Part shown: in pieces, positions 23,200 to 36,035 of the stretch
How positions within the stretch are numbered: position 1 is the stretch's first letter
How the letters are laid out: each line of letters opens with the position of its first letter
Source of the DNA: Cervus elaphus
Taxonomy: Eukaryota; Chordata; Mammalia; Artiodactyla; Cervidae
DNA: 64,000 nt
NCBI RefSeq assembly: GCF_910594005.1
Contig: NC_057829.1
Span: forward strand, 57,891,001-57,955,000
Direction: 5' to 3'
The notes under the pieces: model-generated
The model's input: only the letters and a program-made list of their open reading frames with translations
Databases searched by the model: none
What the model was told of the DNA's origin: nothing
Position numbers and translations under genes: made by a program

Positions 23200-26100
23200 C
23201 TGAAAAGGAAACAGAAACAGGGTTTTTAACTTAGGGATTCATCATGGTACCATTGACACTTAGGGCCAGATGATGCTTGTTGGAGACTGTGCATTGCAGG
23301 ATGTTTAGCAGCATCCTTGGCCTCTACCCACTAGATTCCAGTATCACCCCCCAGTTGTGACAACCAGATGTCTCCAGGCATCCAAATATCCTGGGGGGGG
23401 GGGGGGCAAGATTGCTCCCAGTTGAGAACCACTGGTTTAAATCAATACAGTCTAACTCAGGAAGAAGAAATAACTATAAGCAGTTTTCTAAATGGTAAAG
23501 ACAGATTGAACTACCTACAATAAGAAAATTTTGGGTTGGCCAAAAAGTTCATTCAGGTTTTGCCATAAGATCTTACAGAAAAATCCAAATGAACTTTTTG
23601 GCCAAGCGGTAGTATGCGTGTACTTACAGTTAACAAGCTGAAAGTTTCTGCTGAGAGAAAAGGAAGACACCAACTCCCTGCTCTTGTGGTTGTGCGACTA
23701 TGCTACTAAACACAAAATAATCTGTATTATTAATATGAACTGAAGGAGTGGTTTCTGAATGCTTGGACTCTCCCTTCTCCACTGGGCAAACTAAGCTTAA
23801 ATGCCCCCTCCTTGGTGCAACCATCCTCAGCAATAGGGTCTGATGGTCACTTTTTCCTACCTCTGGACCAGCCTATCTTTCATAATCATTTACTTGTTGC
23901 TATCCTGCAGACAAGCAGACACGTGATCTGCTTGTGGGCAGAAATCCTGCCTTGGGCATCTCTGTATTCCAATTTCTACCTATAGCAGATGCTCAACAAA
24001 TTCCATGATTCTCAGAGGAAGGAAGGCACTACTTCCAGGCACCCTGACGAACCTCCCACTTGAACTCCCTTTGTGACTGTGGAGATTAAGGGGGATGTTA
24101 TGTGATGTGGGCCTTAAAGAATGAGGGAGGTTTTAACAGGACGCAGGTAAAGGAACAGTCTTGGCAAAGGCATCCTGGCAGGTTAGGGCAATACTTGTTC
24201 GGGGAGGCCAACTCAATCTGGATGGAGTTCAAGGGTGTGTGGTAAGTCGCTCCAGTCGTGTCCAACTCTTTGCAACACTATAGACCATAGCTTCTCAGGC
24301 TGCTCTGTCCATGGGATTCTCCAGGCAAGAATACTGCAGTGGGTTGCCATGCCCTCCTCCAGGGGATTTTCCCAACTCAGGGATTGAACCTGTGTCTCTT
24401 ATGTCTCCTATATTGGCAGGCGGGTTCTTCACCACTGGTGCCACCTGGGAAGCCCCCAGAGTGCAAGGGTGGTGTAGGCTTCTAATGAGCCTAGGATGCA
24501 TGAAAGGTCAAGAGTTAGAATGTAGGACGGTTTGGAACAAAAAGTCTGAAGGCAGAAAGATCCATCAGAAATGCTGGCTCTGGTTCAGACCCACAATGAT
24601 AAAGGCCTGAGGGGTTTCTTCTAGAGTTCCTGAGACCAAAGTTTTGTTTTGTCTTGTTTTTAATAGACCCTGAAGTTCTACCTGTAATTCATAAAATCTG
24701 GAGAATGTAATTCACAGAACATAGTACTTTAAACTTTCCTAAAGTTGACAGGTTGTAATACCACAACTGCTATGTAGGTCATTTTTGTTGTTGTTAGTCG
24801 CTAGGTCATATCCTACTCTTTCGTGACCCCATGGGCTTCCCTGGTGGCTCAGATGGTAAAGAGTCTACCTGCAATGCGGGAGACCTGGGTTCCATCCCTG
24901 GATTGGGAAGATCCCAATGGGGGCATGGCAACCCATTCCAGTATTCTTGCCTGGAGAATTCTCATGGATGGAGGAGCCTGGCAGGTTATGGTCCACGGGG
25001 TCACAAAGAGTTGGACATGACTGAGCGGCTAAGCATAGCACAGACTATAGCCCACCAGGCTCCACTGTTCATGGGATTTCCCGGGCAAGAATACTGGAGT
25101 GGGTTGCCATTTCCTTCTCCAGGAGATCTTCCCAACCCAGGAATCAAACCTGAGTCTCCTGTATTGCCAGGTGGATTCTTTACCACTGAACCACCAAAGA
25201 AGCCTCGAGGTAGGTAATTTTGCTGAACAGCAAAAAAAGCAACTACCAACTGAGATGACCAACCAAAATTCACACCCAGAAAGCCAAGACGAGAGGCCAA
25301 GGACGCATACCGGTAAGGAATAGAGAAGCACAGCCACAAAGAGCAGCAGGATCAGCAGGATCAGCAGGGCGATGATGACCCACTTAAATCGGCGCCACAC
25401 GATGAACCTCATGGTCTTGCACGGGTTGGTGAACCACAGGAAGGAGGTTTCTGGTCGGCTGCATTGCAAAGAAATGGTTTTACCTACCCAACTCAGGAGG
25501 GACAGATATTTTACATCTCAGAGCATAACACAGTTTAAAGAATAATTAATAATATTTTACAAAGCCAAGGAAAGATATTATTCCCCTTAGTTGGCTGAGA
25601 GAGTCTTTAACCTTTTATGACTTCTTAAGATGCTGCAGACACACTGGACTTTGGTTTCACAGAAAGGAGAATGGTTAAAATGAGGCCAGATCACCAATCT
25701 CTCCATCCCCCCATCCTGCCTGTTCAGTACAAAATTAAGACAACGGCTAATCCATTGCATTAAGTCAAGTGGAGGGGGGTTTTCAGACTGCAGGTGTTTT
25801 GGGATCAGAACAAAGAGGGCCTCTCACTTTGGTGGGTCCAGTTTGGGGTTCATGTTGGGTTCATCCCGTCCCTTCCCGGCTGGCCTCTCGTCGGCCTCCT
25901 TCTCATTGAGGACTTCCAACGTCATCTCCACTTTCCCCTTCAGTAAAGCAGAACAGGTTAAACACATGACATCACGTTTCACAAATATTTTCACTCCGAC
26001 CCAAGGCGTATTCCCCGAGCAGTGATTTTTATTCTTGTAAAACAATCCTGAGATCGCCTTAAATCTTCCTCCAGAGATCTCATCACATTTCCTCTTCCAT

Positions 26101-29100
26101 GTGTTTCTGAACTGACTCCTTGTGGGAAACTGAGAGGACAAATTGCTTTCCCTCCTCCCTGCTTTCCAGTCTTCTTGGATCCCCATCATTCTAACTTTCT
26201 CACATCCATCTCCTTGCCTGCTCACATTATCTCCCTTTGTAACTGTGCTTGGACCCAGATTAACTTGAATACTGCTAATGACAATAGCTAACACTGAGCA
26301 TTTATTGTGGGCTCCAGGAGAGCCTCTGTGCTTCATGAGACCCCTACTGTATGGAGCAATGCTGGCGCTTAGTGAGCATCCATTGTATACTTGCAGAAGA
26401 AAGGCATGAGTGAATGAATGAATGCTTCCTCCCTGTTCACAGGTCCCTAAGTGGTGCACTGGGCACTGCTTAAGCCTTTTACAGGGACACTCTCATGTGA
26501 TGCTCAGGACAATCCTAGAAGTCAGGTACTGCTGCGATCCTCCTGTGCACCTGAGGACACTGAGGCTGCAAGAACTCTAGAAATTTGCCCACTCTGATAG
26601 CCAGGCTTAACCAGGGTGGTAACAGGCTTTCTAGAACCCTGGAACTCACAAAGTCACCAGCAATTTGAGAACTTCTGACATTGATGCTCATTAGGTGATG
26701 AAGCACAGATGCCTCCTCAGTCAACAAGTCAAAGATGGTCTGTCTATGGCAGTGAAAGTCGTTCAGTCATGTCCGACTCTTTGCAACGCCATAGACTGTA
26801 CTGTCCATGGAATTCTTTAGGCCAAAATACTGGAATGGGTAGCCTATCCCTTCTCCAGGTGATCTTGCCGACCCAAGAATCGAAGCGGGGTTTCCTACAT
26901 TGCAGGCGGATTCTTTGCCAGCTATCAGGGAAGTCTGTCTATGACAAGGTAGTCCTTATTTCTAAGCCTGTTCTTTCAAATCTATAAAATGGAGGTAATG
27001 TCTGCTTCATGGGGTTATCAGTAGAACTAAATGAGATTATGTACAAACTGCTCTAGAGTGGCAGGAAGCTGCACCAGGGGTAGAGGAAGTGATAGATTGC
27101 AAAGGGCACAAGGAAACCTCTGGGGATAATGGGAACGTTCTGGAGCTTGATTATGGTGGTGGTTTCATGAGCATATACATCAGATGTCAAAACTCAAATT
27201 GTGCACTTCTGTTGTTTTATGTTTTAAGTTTTTTTTTTTTTTTTATGTTTTAAGTTTTAAGTGAGTGCAGTTTACTTTATGTATTGGGTTGGCCAAAAAG
27301 TTCCTTTGGGTTTACAGAAAAATCTGAATGAACTTTTTGGTCAACCCAATAAATTTTAAAGTTGTTTAAAATACAAGATTATGAATGTTAGTCATTCAGT
27401 ATGTTGTCTAGTTTATAATAATTAGTATAAAATGTTTATTAGTAGTAATACACGATGAATTAAGAATTAAGTAGCCTTTTTGTGACAGGGCATGGCAATT
27501 TGCACTATGCTTCTATGTTGAAATTGCTCTTAACTTATGGCCTTAATGTTCAATGGATGCTCACACTCCTTGCTTCTTCCATCTTTAAATTTTAATTTTT
27601 TCAAGATGAGAAAAGCTTAAATTTGAAGTTGCTTTTTCTGAATTGGACTGGAAGCTCAGCCTAAATTAGCATTTCTGGTGAAAGAGAGTCCCACAGAAAT
27701 AGAGTATAATCACTTGCACTCCCAGTTTTTTGACAATTCCAATCCTTCTATCTTCCACTCAACCCCAAACATATGTTCGCAGCATCTGCCACCTTCTCCT
27801 ACAATCCCAGGTACAACCTGTTCCCCAAACTTAAAAGTACCACCAATTCAAGCTTTCTTATCTTATATGGAGCAAATCTACTCATAAAAGGGCAAAACCT
27901 AAAGAAGAAAAGGAATAAACAACCCCCAACCAGGAATTACTCATACATACAGCCATCACACGGGAGCCATCCTTCTCCGTGTAGCAGGGCCACCATCCTT
28001 TCATGGACTTCTGCTCAAAGAGAGAGGCAGTTTTCACTTTCAGGGGGTTCATGGCTTTGAGGTCTGGAATCATGTCTAAATTGCATTTCTCTGATGATTT
28101 TGCTGGAATGATGGTATGATGCAAATCAAGTTCCAGGAAACCTAGCCAAGGAAATATTAAACCCAAATAAATTTCAAGTGGATCAGGTGATGTTCACAAG
28201 TAAACAGAATGTCCTTGTCAGAAGAGAGGTCTAGACTGTGACTTTGAGCAGGTGACAGGTGAGTTAGAGAAATGCAGCCTGTAGATAGTTAAAATTCTTT
28301 CCAGATAGGATGGAAAGTGGCAAAAGTACCTGTCCACTGCTCTGCATCTCACAGAGGACTACCCACTGTATTTCTCAGGGACAGGAGCATAAATAGAGTT
28401 CTTCTGCAAGCTCAAAATAATTAAACACCTAGGAACACAATTTCCACTGAACTTGGAATTTGCTCACGTTGGTTCTGAACTTCCCTGAACATAGTCATTT
28501 GGCTTTGGGTAAAGACAACCGGTACTTGGAACATGGGAAGCGCCATCAAACACACAAGTTCAAGTCTCTCCAAGTGTAATTTCAGAAACAAGAATTTGAG
28601 AAGGAACGTTGAATTCTCATCAGAAAATTCTCCCCAGGAACTAGGAAGCCCAGCTCAGGGTGCCCGGAGAAGCACAGGTTTTCTTCCATGATGAGGTGTG
28701 AACTCTCTTGTAGTTAATGACCGTCTCTGATTGTCTTTGGGGTTTGGGAACTCCTGGGACCCCTCTCCTTCAGATAATGGTCTGGGTATGTTGGGTCAAG
28801 TCTATGAATTACTTACTGGGACAAAAGGTGGTCTTCAACAACAGCAAAGAGCACCAGGGAGGTGGTGGCAGATTCTCTATAAACTTCTGGACTCGGAAAC
28901 TGTCCTTCATCTTAATGCATCTGTAGCCCACAAGCCTTTCTGGAGTTTATGCCTGTTTTTATTTTGTCTTTCTCCTTTTGGTAATAACTGCAACCATTTA
29001 CCCACTAGTTATCAGAGATACAGTCATCCTTATTTGTTGTCAGACTGTTTCATTTCAGTTCCAAGGGAAAAGTCTCTACTGTTCTTCATGCTAAACTAGC

Positions 29101-32100
29101 ATACTCCTGTGAACAGGGAACATTGCCTGGCATTTCAGTAAACAAAGTGTTACCCATTATCCCAGTTCTACAAGGATCAGGACCTTAGTCACTGCAGCCC
29201 CCACCTGAGTCTGTGACCCAAGGGGGATTCAAGATGGAGGGGGAAGCATTCTGACCTTTGGGTCTGGCTCTGTCTAGCTAAGATGAATATCTAAGGCATA
29301 ATTTCAACAGGTCCAGGATCTTGTATCTCCCCAAACATAGCAAAGCACTAAAGTCATTAACTTGAGCTATCTGTTCTTTGTGATTAGGAGTAATCTTTTG
29401 ATGTTTGACTACCTGTTTTTTTCTCCCCTGCAGCACAAACCTCTCCATCCTGGCTCCTCAGAGCTCTCTGAGAGGTGGTGTCCTAGTTTGCAGTCCTCAG
29501 TAAGATGCCTGGACTCACAACTTTTAGGTTGTATGTTTTTCTTCAGTTCAACACTTTCATACTCATTTGTCTGTTCAGTTCTTATTAAGAACCGACTAAG
29601 CCAAAGCCACGGCACTCTGTGTTGTGAAGGGCAGAGGGATGAACAAGATGTAGCCAATGACCACTGGGGGCTTCTCCTCTGCTAGGAAAGATGCTCTGGA
29701 GGCAGGGAGATGAGCTTGGGGCTTCTGTAATGCTGGCTTTGAGAAAGTTACATCTGAAATGGCACAAGTGGCAGAGATCATAGAAATAAGGAAATAAATG
29801 TGCATGATACAGCAGGTTACATTGTTTAGGAAAGTGGGAGGAAAGGAGAGGAGGGCCTCAGAGGACTCCGGGTGTTTCGGCCTGAGCTACTGGGAGAAGC
29901 TGAGAGCAGGTATGAGGTCAGGGAAGAAAGGCTGAGTTTGATCTTAGTCACGATAAATTTGAGGTGCCAGCTAAACATACAGGTAAAAAGGTTCTGGTGG
30001 GGGGTGGGGAATAATCATCATAAGTGTTTCTTTTTTTCAAACGGAGATATAATTGACATAGAGCACTGTGTAAGTCTAAGGGGGATAGTGTGTTGATTTG
30101 ATACACTGCACAGAGCAGTCAGTATGAGTCATCACAGTATTTCTTGTTACTATATGGCAGGCACCGTGGGCGGCCAGGCTGAACCTCCAGGTCTAGGAGT
30201 CATACCTTGCACAGAGGGAGAATGGAAGCTTTGCCTTCAACAGAGGAGAGGGTTGCTAAGTCACTGAGAGAGCCTGGGGAGGATCCACCAAACCCTGGGG
30301 AGAACAAAGGCCTGTGTTTAAAGAGTGAGAGCAGGCCAGTGAGACACCCAAGGCCTGGGAGAGAGAAAATCTGAACACTGTGCTTTGCAGGGACTGGGGA
30401 GAGTGCCAGGAAATGGAGGGGCCTGCGGTGGGGAGAGGGTGTGTAACAAGGGCCTTTTACCACAGAGAAGGGTGGGGAGGAACAAGGGCTGGGACGTTAG
30501 AGGACTGCAGTGACTTCTGAGAGGAGGAGGAAGCCAATTCTGAGGTGTTGATGGGAGGGAAGAGAAGAGAGAGGGAGAAAAGAAAGGAGGTTTGGAAGTG
30601 GAGGCAGGGCTGAGGCATACCTGAAAATAAAATTTGTGTCTTCGTAACATGTCAGAAGCTGGTGCAAGAGCCTACACCAGGACCCTGAGGGTGGATGGGG
30701 CCCACACAAGAGGTGCCATTCACTGTGCCCATTTCTCACGGGACCTGGGGTAGCACCCAGCAGGCCACAGTGCCCAGAGGCCATCCAGGCAGTGAGTGTG
30801 ACCCCAGCCCCACAGGACTGGACATTTAAATAATTGATTCCAAATTCTAGTTGATTTAACTAATTTCAAGTACAATATCTTAGAGAAAAGTATCCAAATG
30901 TCAGCCTTACCCAAGTAGTCATCCAGAGAAAACTTGTCATTGTCCCATATCTGAATGACCAGTCTGGGTGGGACCCGAAATTCAGTTTGGTCAATACTCC
31001 AGAAATGTTCCTAAAATGCCAAGAGGAACAGACAAGCCAAAATGACACTGATTACTGGGCTCTTAAAACCCTCCCCTTGGGCCTCTTGAAAATGCAACAT
31101 CAAGGCAAGGGGCCTCTTGTCTCCTTTGCATCCCCACCCAAAATCCCATCTTCTAGCCTGCTGGTCACGCCCCATGTGTATGTAAGGCAGGCAGGCGCCC
31201 CAGGAAATCTCACCACCACCAGCTGGGCAACAAAAAGGTTGTCTGAGGCAGTTCCCAAACAGAAGGTTTCCTGCCACGTTTCTATCAGTGTGACTTCCTG
31301 CTGCCACTCCTGGGGTTTGTGGGGGGTGGTGAGGGTAATTCTGTCTCCTAAACACGATGGCCTCGTTAGATTATCGTCCCAAAGCCAAGCTGTTCTAGGC
31401 CAGACCGAAATATCCCCTGCTGGGGTGTTACTTCTGCCCAGCAATCTCCCCCCGCCCCACCTCCAACCGTCCCAGGGATGTCTGAGCACACTCATTCCAC
31501 GTGGGGGTGAGAGATGGCGGCCCACATTTCACTCTTATCAGTGCAGATTTAAAATTGCTGGCATTTGTGGTTTTTGAAAAATATTGCTAAAACTAAGACC
31601 CTCTCTGATCCTTCGGACTCGAGTTAGGTGCAGAGAGGATGGGGTAAGGTTCCTCCAGGTTCTCACCTCTGGTCCCTGCCTCTGCTCAGACAGTATCAGC
31701 CAAGGATCATGACACCTCCATGGCCTGATTACACCTAAGTTCCTCTGGCCCCAGAAGAAAGGGAATTCCCCCAATACTTCATGAATTTGAAGGAAGATTA
31801 TTGGGTTGTTGGTTTTTCAGATGACAGTCTGAGATGTTTCCCTTTGCAGGACTTAGAGGCCTGGCTCTGAGGGGCCGAGAAGCCCACTCCACCTTTGTCT
31901 GGCCTCACCCGACTCTCCTGTGTGGGGTTACTCAGGATGCTGAGAGGTCCAGCTTAGATATGAGTAAACAGGAAAGGAAACTTTACCTAAAGGCCTAACT
32001 GACCCCAAACCCCTCACCTTCCCCCCGGTCTGTCTCAACATTTGAAATATGCATGGTTCAGCACCAGGATGAACCTCTGCATCTTTAAAAAAGTGCCCTT

Positions 32101-35100
32101 GGAAGGCATTCATCTCACCTAAATGGAAAAAGTGCTCACTAGAGCATCAGCAGCAGGTAGGGCCTGGCCTGCTGGGACGGGAGGGGGCTGTATTCTGATC
32201 CACGTGTAGGAGGAAGAGGTGACTGGGGCAGAGCTAGGAAAAGTTTATGGAATATGGTTGGGAGGGGAAATGGGACAAGGGCCTATGAAAGACAGCTGTT
32301 GTTATTACCTGCCCCACAGATTTCTCTTAGAGGTTCTGTTCCTCCAGTCCATGTAGTTTGGGGAGGACTGACTTCATCCTTGACTCCAGAGCTGCACCAG
32401 TCAGGGTACTGCATCCCTGGGCACCATTGGCTGGCTCAAAGAGGGGCACTCAGCCTCAGACAGGCCAGCTCTGGGGTCCAATCTCAGAACCCTGGTTGGC
32501 GCCTTTGGGGACTTGATCTCTCTCTACTGAGACCTGCTGGTAGCCACCCTACCTCCACCAGGGAGTGAGGCCTATGGGTGAAGGCAGAGCAAAGGGGTGG
32601 AGGAGGTGACCGCAATTTCTAAAGACATCAGTTCAACCTGGGCTCCAGGCGTTCCTTAAGCCAGTCAACCCTGGCCTTTTTAGTAATGTGAACCAATAAA
32701 TCACATTTTTGGTACAAGCCAGTTTGAGTTGAGTTCTATAACCCAGTCTTTTAAATTAAGACCAGGAGGGCCCTGAACCCTCATGGAAGTGCTCCCGAAA
32801 GAAGGAAGGCAGATGCTTAAGTTTAATAAGGAAGGTAAGTGGGAAACTGCACCTACATTAATATTTTGCCTCTGGCTAGCTAGTCCAACAGTTCTCTTTA
32901 TCAGGGGAAGAAATCAGTCTCCCATGACATAAGTATATACTTAGGTTGGGGTATGTATAGACACAGAGGGTCTTTTACCAGATCCTTCCCCCAGCTGCCA
33001 ACATGTCAGGAGAAGAAAAGCTGTCTTCCTTTTACTCCTAACTACACAAATACCTACTAGAGTTGTGTGACCCTGGGCAAGTATCTGCACCACTGGGGTC
33101 TCTGAATCCCCACCTTACCAAGAGGGAGCTGGACCTACGACCTCCAAGGTGCTGAGCACCTGCGACCTTTTCTGAGTGTCCACATTAAGAAAGACCTATG
33201 ACATCCCCGCCCCACTGGCACATTTCAGAACTCACTTTTTTAGCAACGAGACAGAGCTGTTCAGCTGGGAGGTAGTCAAAAGGGAAGACAAATCTCCAGT
33301 TAAAGTTCCCTTCGCCATCCAAGGATCTGTAATGGACATCTGTTTTCTGTTTGTTTTCTTCATTGCCAGGAATCCAGCTGAAAAGCAGGAGCAAACAGAC
33401 TTAGCTTCATGTGATTGACAAGTAATCTAGCCGCAAAATAGTGCAATGATTAGGAGAGTGAAGGGCAGGAGAATTAATGCACTTTTCTTGGGCAGGTTCC
33501 AGTTATCTACGGAACTGGGGAGGCTGGGAGTGGTGATTTATGAAGGGAAGGCACTCTGGTGCATCCAACACAGGTTGTAGCCAAATAAAATAGAATTCCT
33601 CTAAAACCAGAGCAGGAAACCCTTTAGACTTCAGTTAACAGGGATAAGGTGAAATTTTCTGGAAAATATCAACAACTTAGCTTCTATTTTGGGAATGGTG
33701 AAGCTTGCCGGCTACGATTTTAGTCTCCCTAACTATAACTCATTGCTGTCTGTCATCACCGCTGATAGGCTCAATGAATGTGGGTTAGTTCAAAATTTCA
33801 GCATTTCCTTTCCCATATTTCACTTAAGCAAACAAAACAGGCACGACTCAAGTAATCTTACAGCTTCCTTTTTAAATTCTTCTTAAATGTACTATGATCA
33901 CATTAATTGAGATGAGCGAGGGAGATGTAAGCTGCTGCATCCATACTCCTATCTATGAAAATTCATTTCTACCAACAAGTGAACATCTTAACTTTTGACA
34001 TTTGGAAAGTTCTCTTTGGCCTGTGCCTGACAGACGGGTTAGAGGGATGAATGAGCATGTCTGGGGGAAAGTGTCACCACATCCGCCAACGATGGGGAAG
34101 ACTTCTGGTTTGGAACAAAAGTGGTGGAATGCATGGATCTGAGTACCGACTACACATGAGCATCAGCTGGGGCAGCTTTCAGAAATACTGCTGCCTGGAC
34201 CCCCTAGATAGAGACGGTCACTAGGAGGCAGGCCTGGCTGTGAACCTGCTCTGCCATCGACTCTCTGAGCTTCATTTCCCACCTGTAAAACGAGGTTAAT
34301 GATACGTGCTTCCTTCACATGGTCAGCCTGAGGAGAGAATGTGAAAGGCCAGAGTGGGAAGAGGGAAACCCTTAACACATGTTCAGGATCAGCTGCTACG
34401 AACCAGGTATTAGCATGCCTTAGTTTATTCTTTCCAGCTGATAACTAGCTCCATCTCACAGATGAGGAAACTGAGGTTCAGAGAGGATCTGCGTCTCATA
34501 TATCCAGTAAGGGACAGAATTAAGTGTAACTCCCAGGTCTATCTGACTCCTAAGTACAGGATTATTACTCCACCTCAAAGGACCATGGAGACTAGAAAGT
34601 CATGCGCTAATACTGGGTCCTATTAGTAGTAGTGGTATTAATAGCAGTCGACTGGTAATTTTACTTTTTCTCGTCAATTGACTAACCAAGTAACTGAGTT
34701 GAAATATTCCTTTTGACAATTAACGTTTAAGCTTTTGAACTAGCTCAATGAAGAGAGACTACACTTTTTGGCTATGACCGTGGTAGCTTCAGCTTATAAC
34801 TCAACCCTAATTGGCACCATCATCCTTCCCCAGATGGCTCACCCCTGTAGCTCTTCCCTCTCCTTTCTTATGAATCTTTTCACATTTTAATTTGAAAACA
34901 AGGTAAACAGCCACTCTTGGTGTATGTACTTGTATGTAATACCCATGTGGGTATAGTGCTAGGCATGTTATTTGTGCATTATTCATCCTTTCACATACAG
35001 TATTTAGACTTTTCATTCCAAATGTGACACGGTACTTTAAGTTTTTTAATATTTTGGCCACACCATGCAGCACATGGGACCCCAGTTTGCTGACTAGGGA

Positions 35101-36000
35101 TTGAACCCAAAACCCCCTGCTTTGGTAGCGTGGATTCCCAACCACTGGACCACCAGGGAAGTCCTGACATGGTATTTTAGGTTGTGTTTTATTCTTTGAT
35201 TACCAGAGTTATCTCTCAGTCCAGTATTACTTGAGTTTGTTTCCCTGATTGGAAAAAAAATGCTTATGATAGTCAAATAAATTTGCATATATATAATTAG
35301 CCAGAATTAATTTTCCTTGGGGAATGGTAATAATATCCTGAAATGAGAAAGAATAATGAAGTACTTGATGAAACATTCCCTGTGTAGAGTGAACCTAAAT
35401 GACAATAATTATGTCTTTAACAAAGGTTTGATTGAAGGCCACTTGGGATCATAAGTGAAACTTTATTCTCACTTTATGAATACATTAAATTTCAACAAGT
35501 CTTTATCTTTTACATATCAAGGAACCAAACTCAATTCATGTGGAATAGTAAGTTTATAGTGTGATTGTTAATTTTATGTGTCAATGTGACTGGCCATGGG
35601 GTGCCCAGATTAAACATTATTTTGGGGTATGTCTATGAGAATGTTTCTGGATGAGACTAGAATTTGAATCAATGGACTGGGTAAAGTAGATGGCCCTCCC
35701 AAATGTAGGTGGCACCATCCAGTCTATTGGGGACCTAAATAGAACAAAAAGACAGAAGAAGGAGGAATTTACCTGCTTTTTCTGTCTCACTGATTGAACC
35801 AAGACATCTCGGGTCATCTCCTCCTGACCTCAGACTGGGATATACACCATGGGCTCCCCTGATTCTGAGGCTTTGAACTCAGGCTGAATGATACATCCAG
35901 CTTTCCTGGGTCTCCAGGTTGCAGGTGACCAGTCGTGGGACTGTTTAGCCTCCATAATGAATCTCTCCCCCCTGTCTTTGTTTCCCTGTCTTTCCCTCTT

Positions 36001-36035
<35 letters not shown>

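Noticed and set aside
25824..26459. 211-codon minus-strand ORF ending at the juxtamembrane exon
   Set aside because: Only the last 110 nt (25828-25937) are exon; the upstream part is intron read-through in the same frame.
30987..31577. 196-codon plus-strand ORF
   Set aside because: It runs antisense across a MYOF exon and intron, has no recognisable domain and no splice or promoter context. Chance ORF.
36004..36032. (CA)n as a functional element
   Set aside because: Ordinary dinucleotide microsatellite inside an old repeat; useful at most as a marker.
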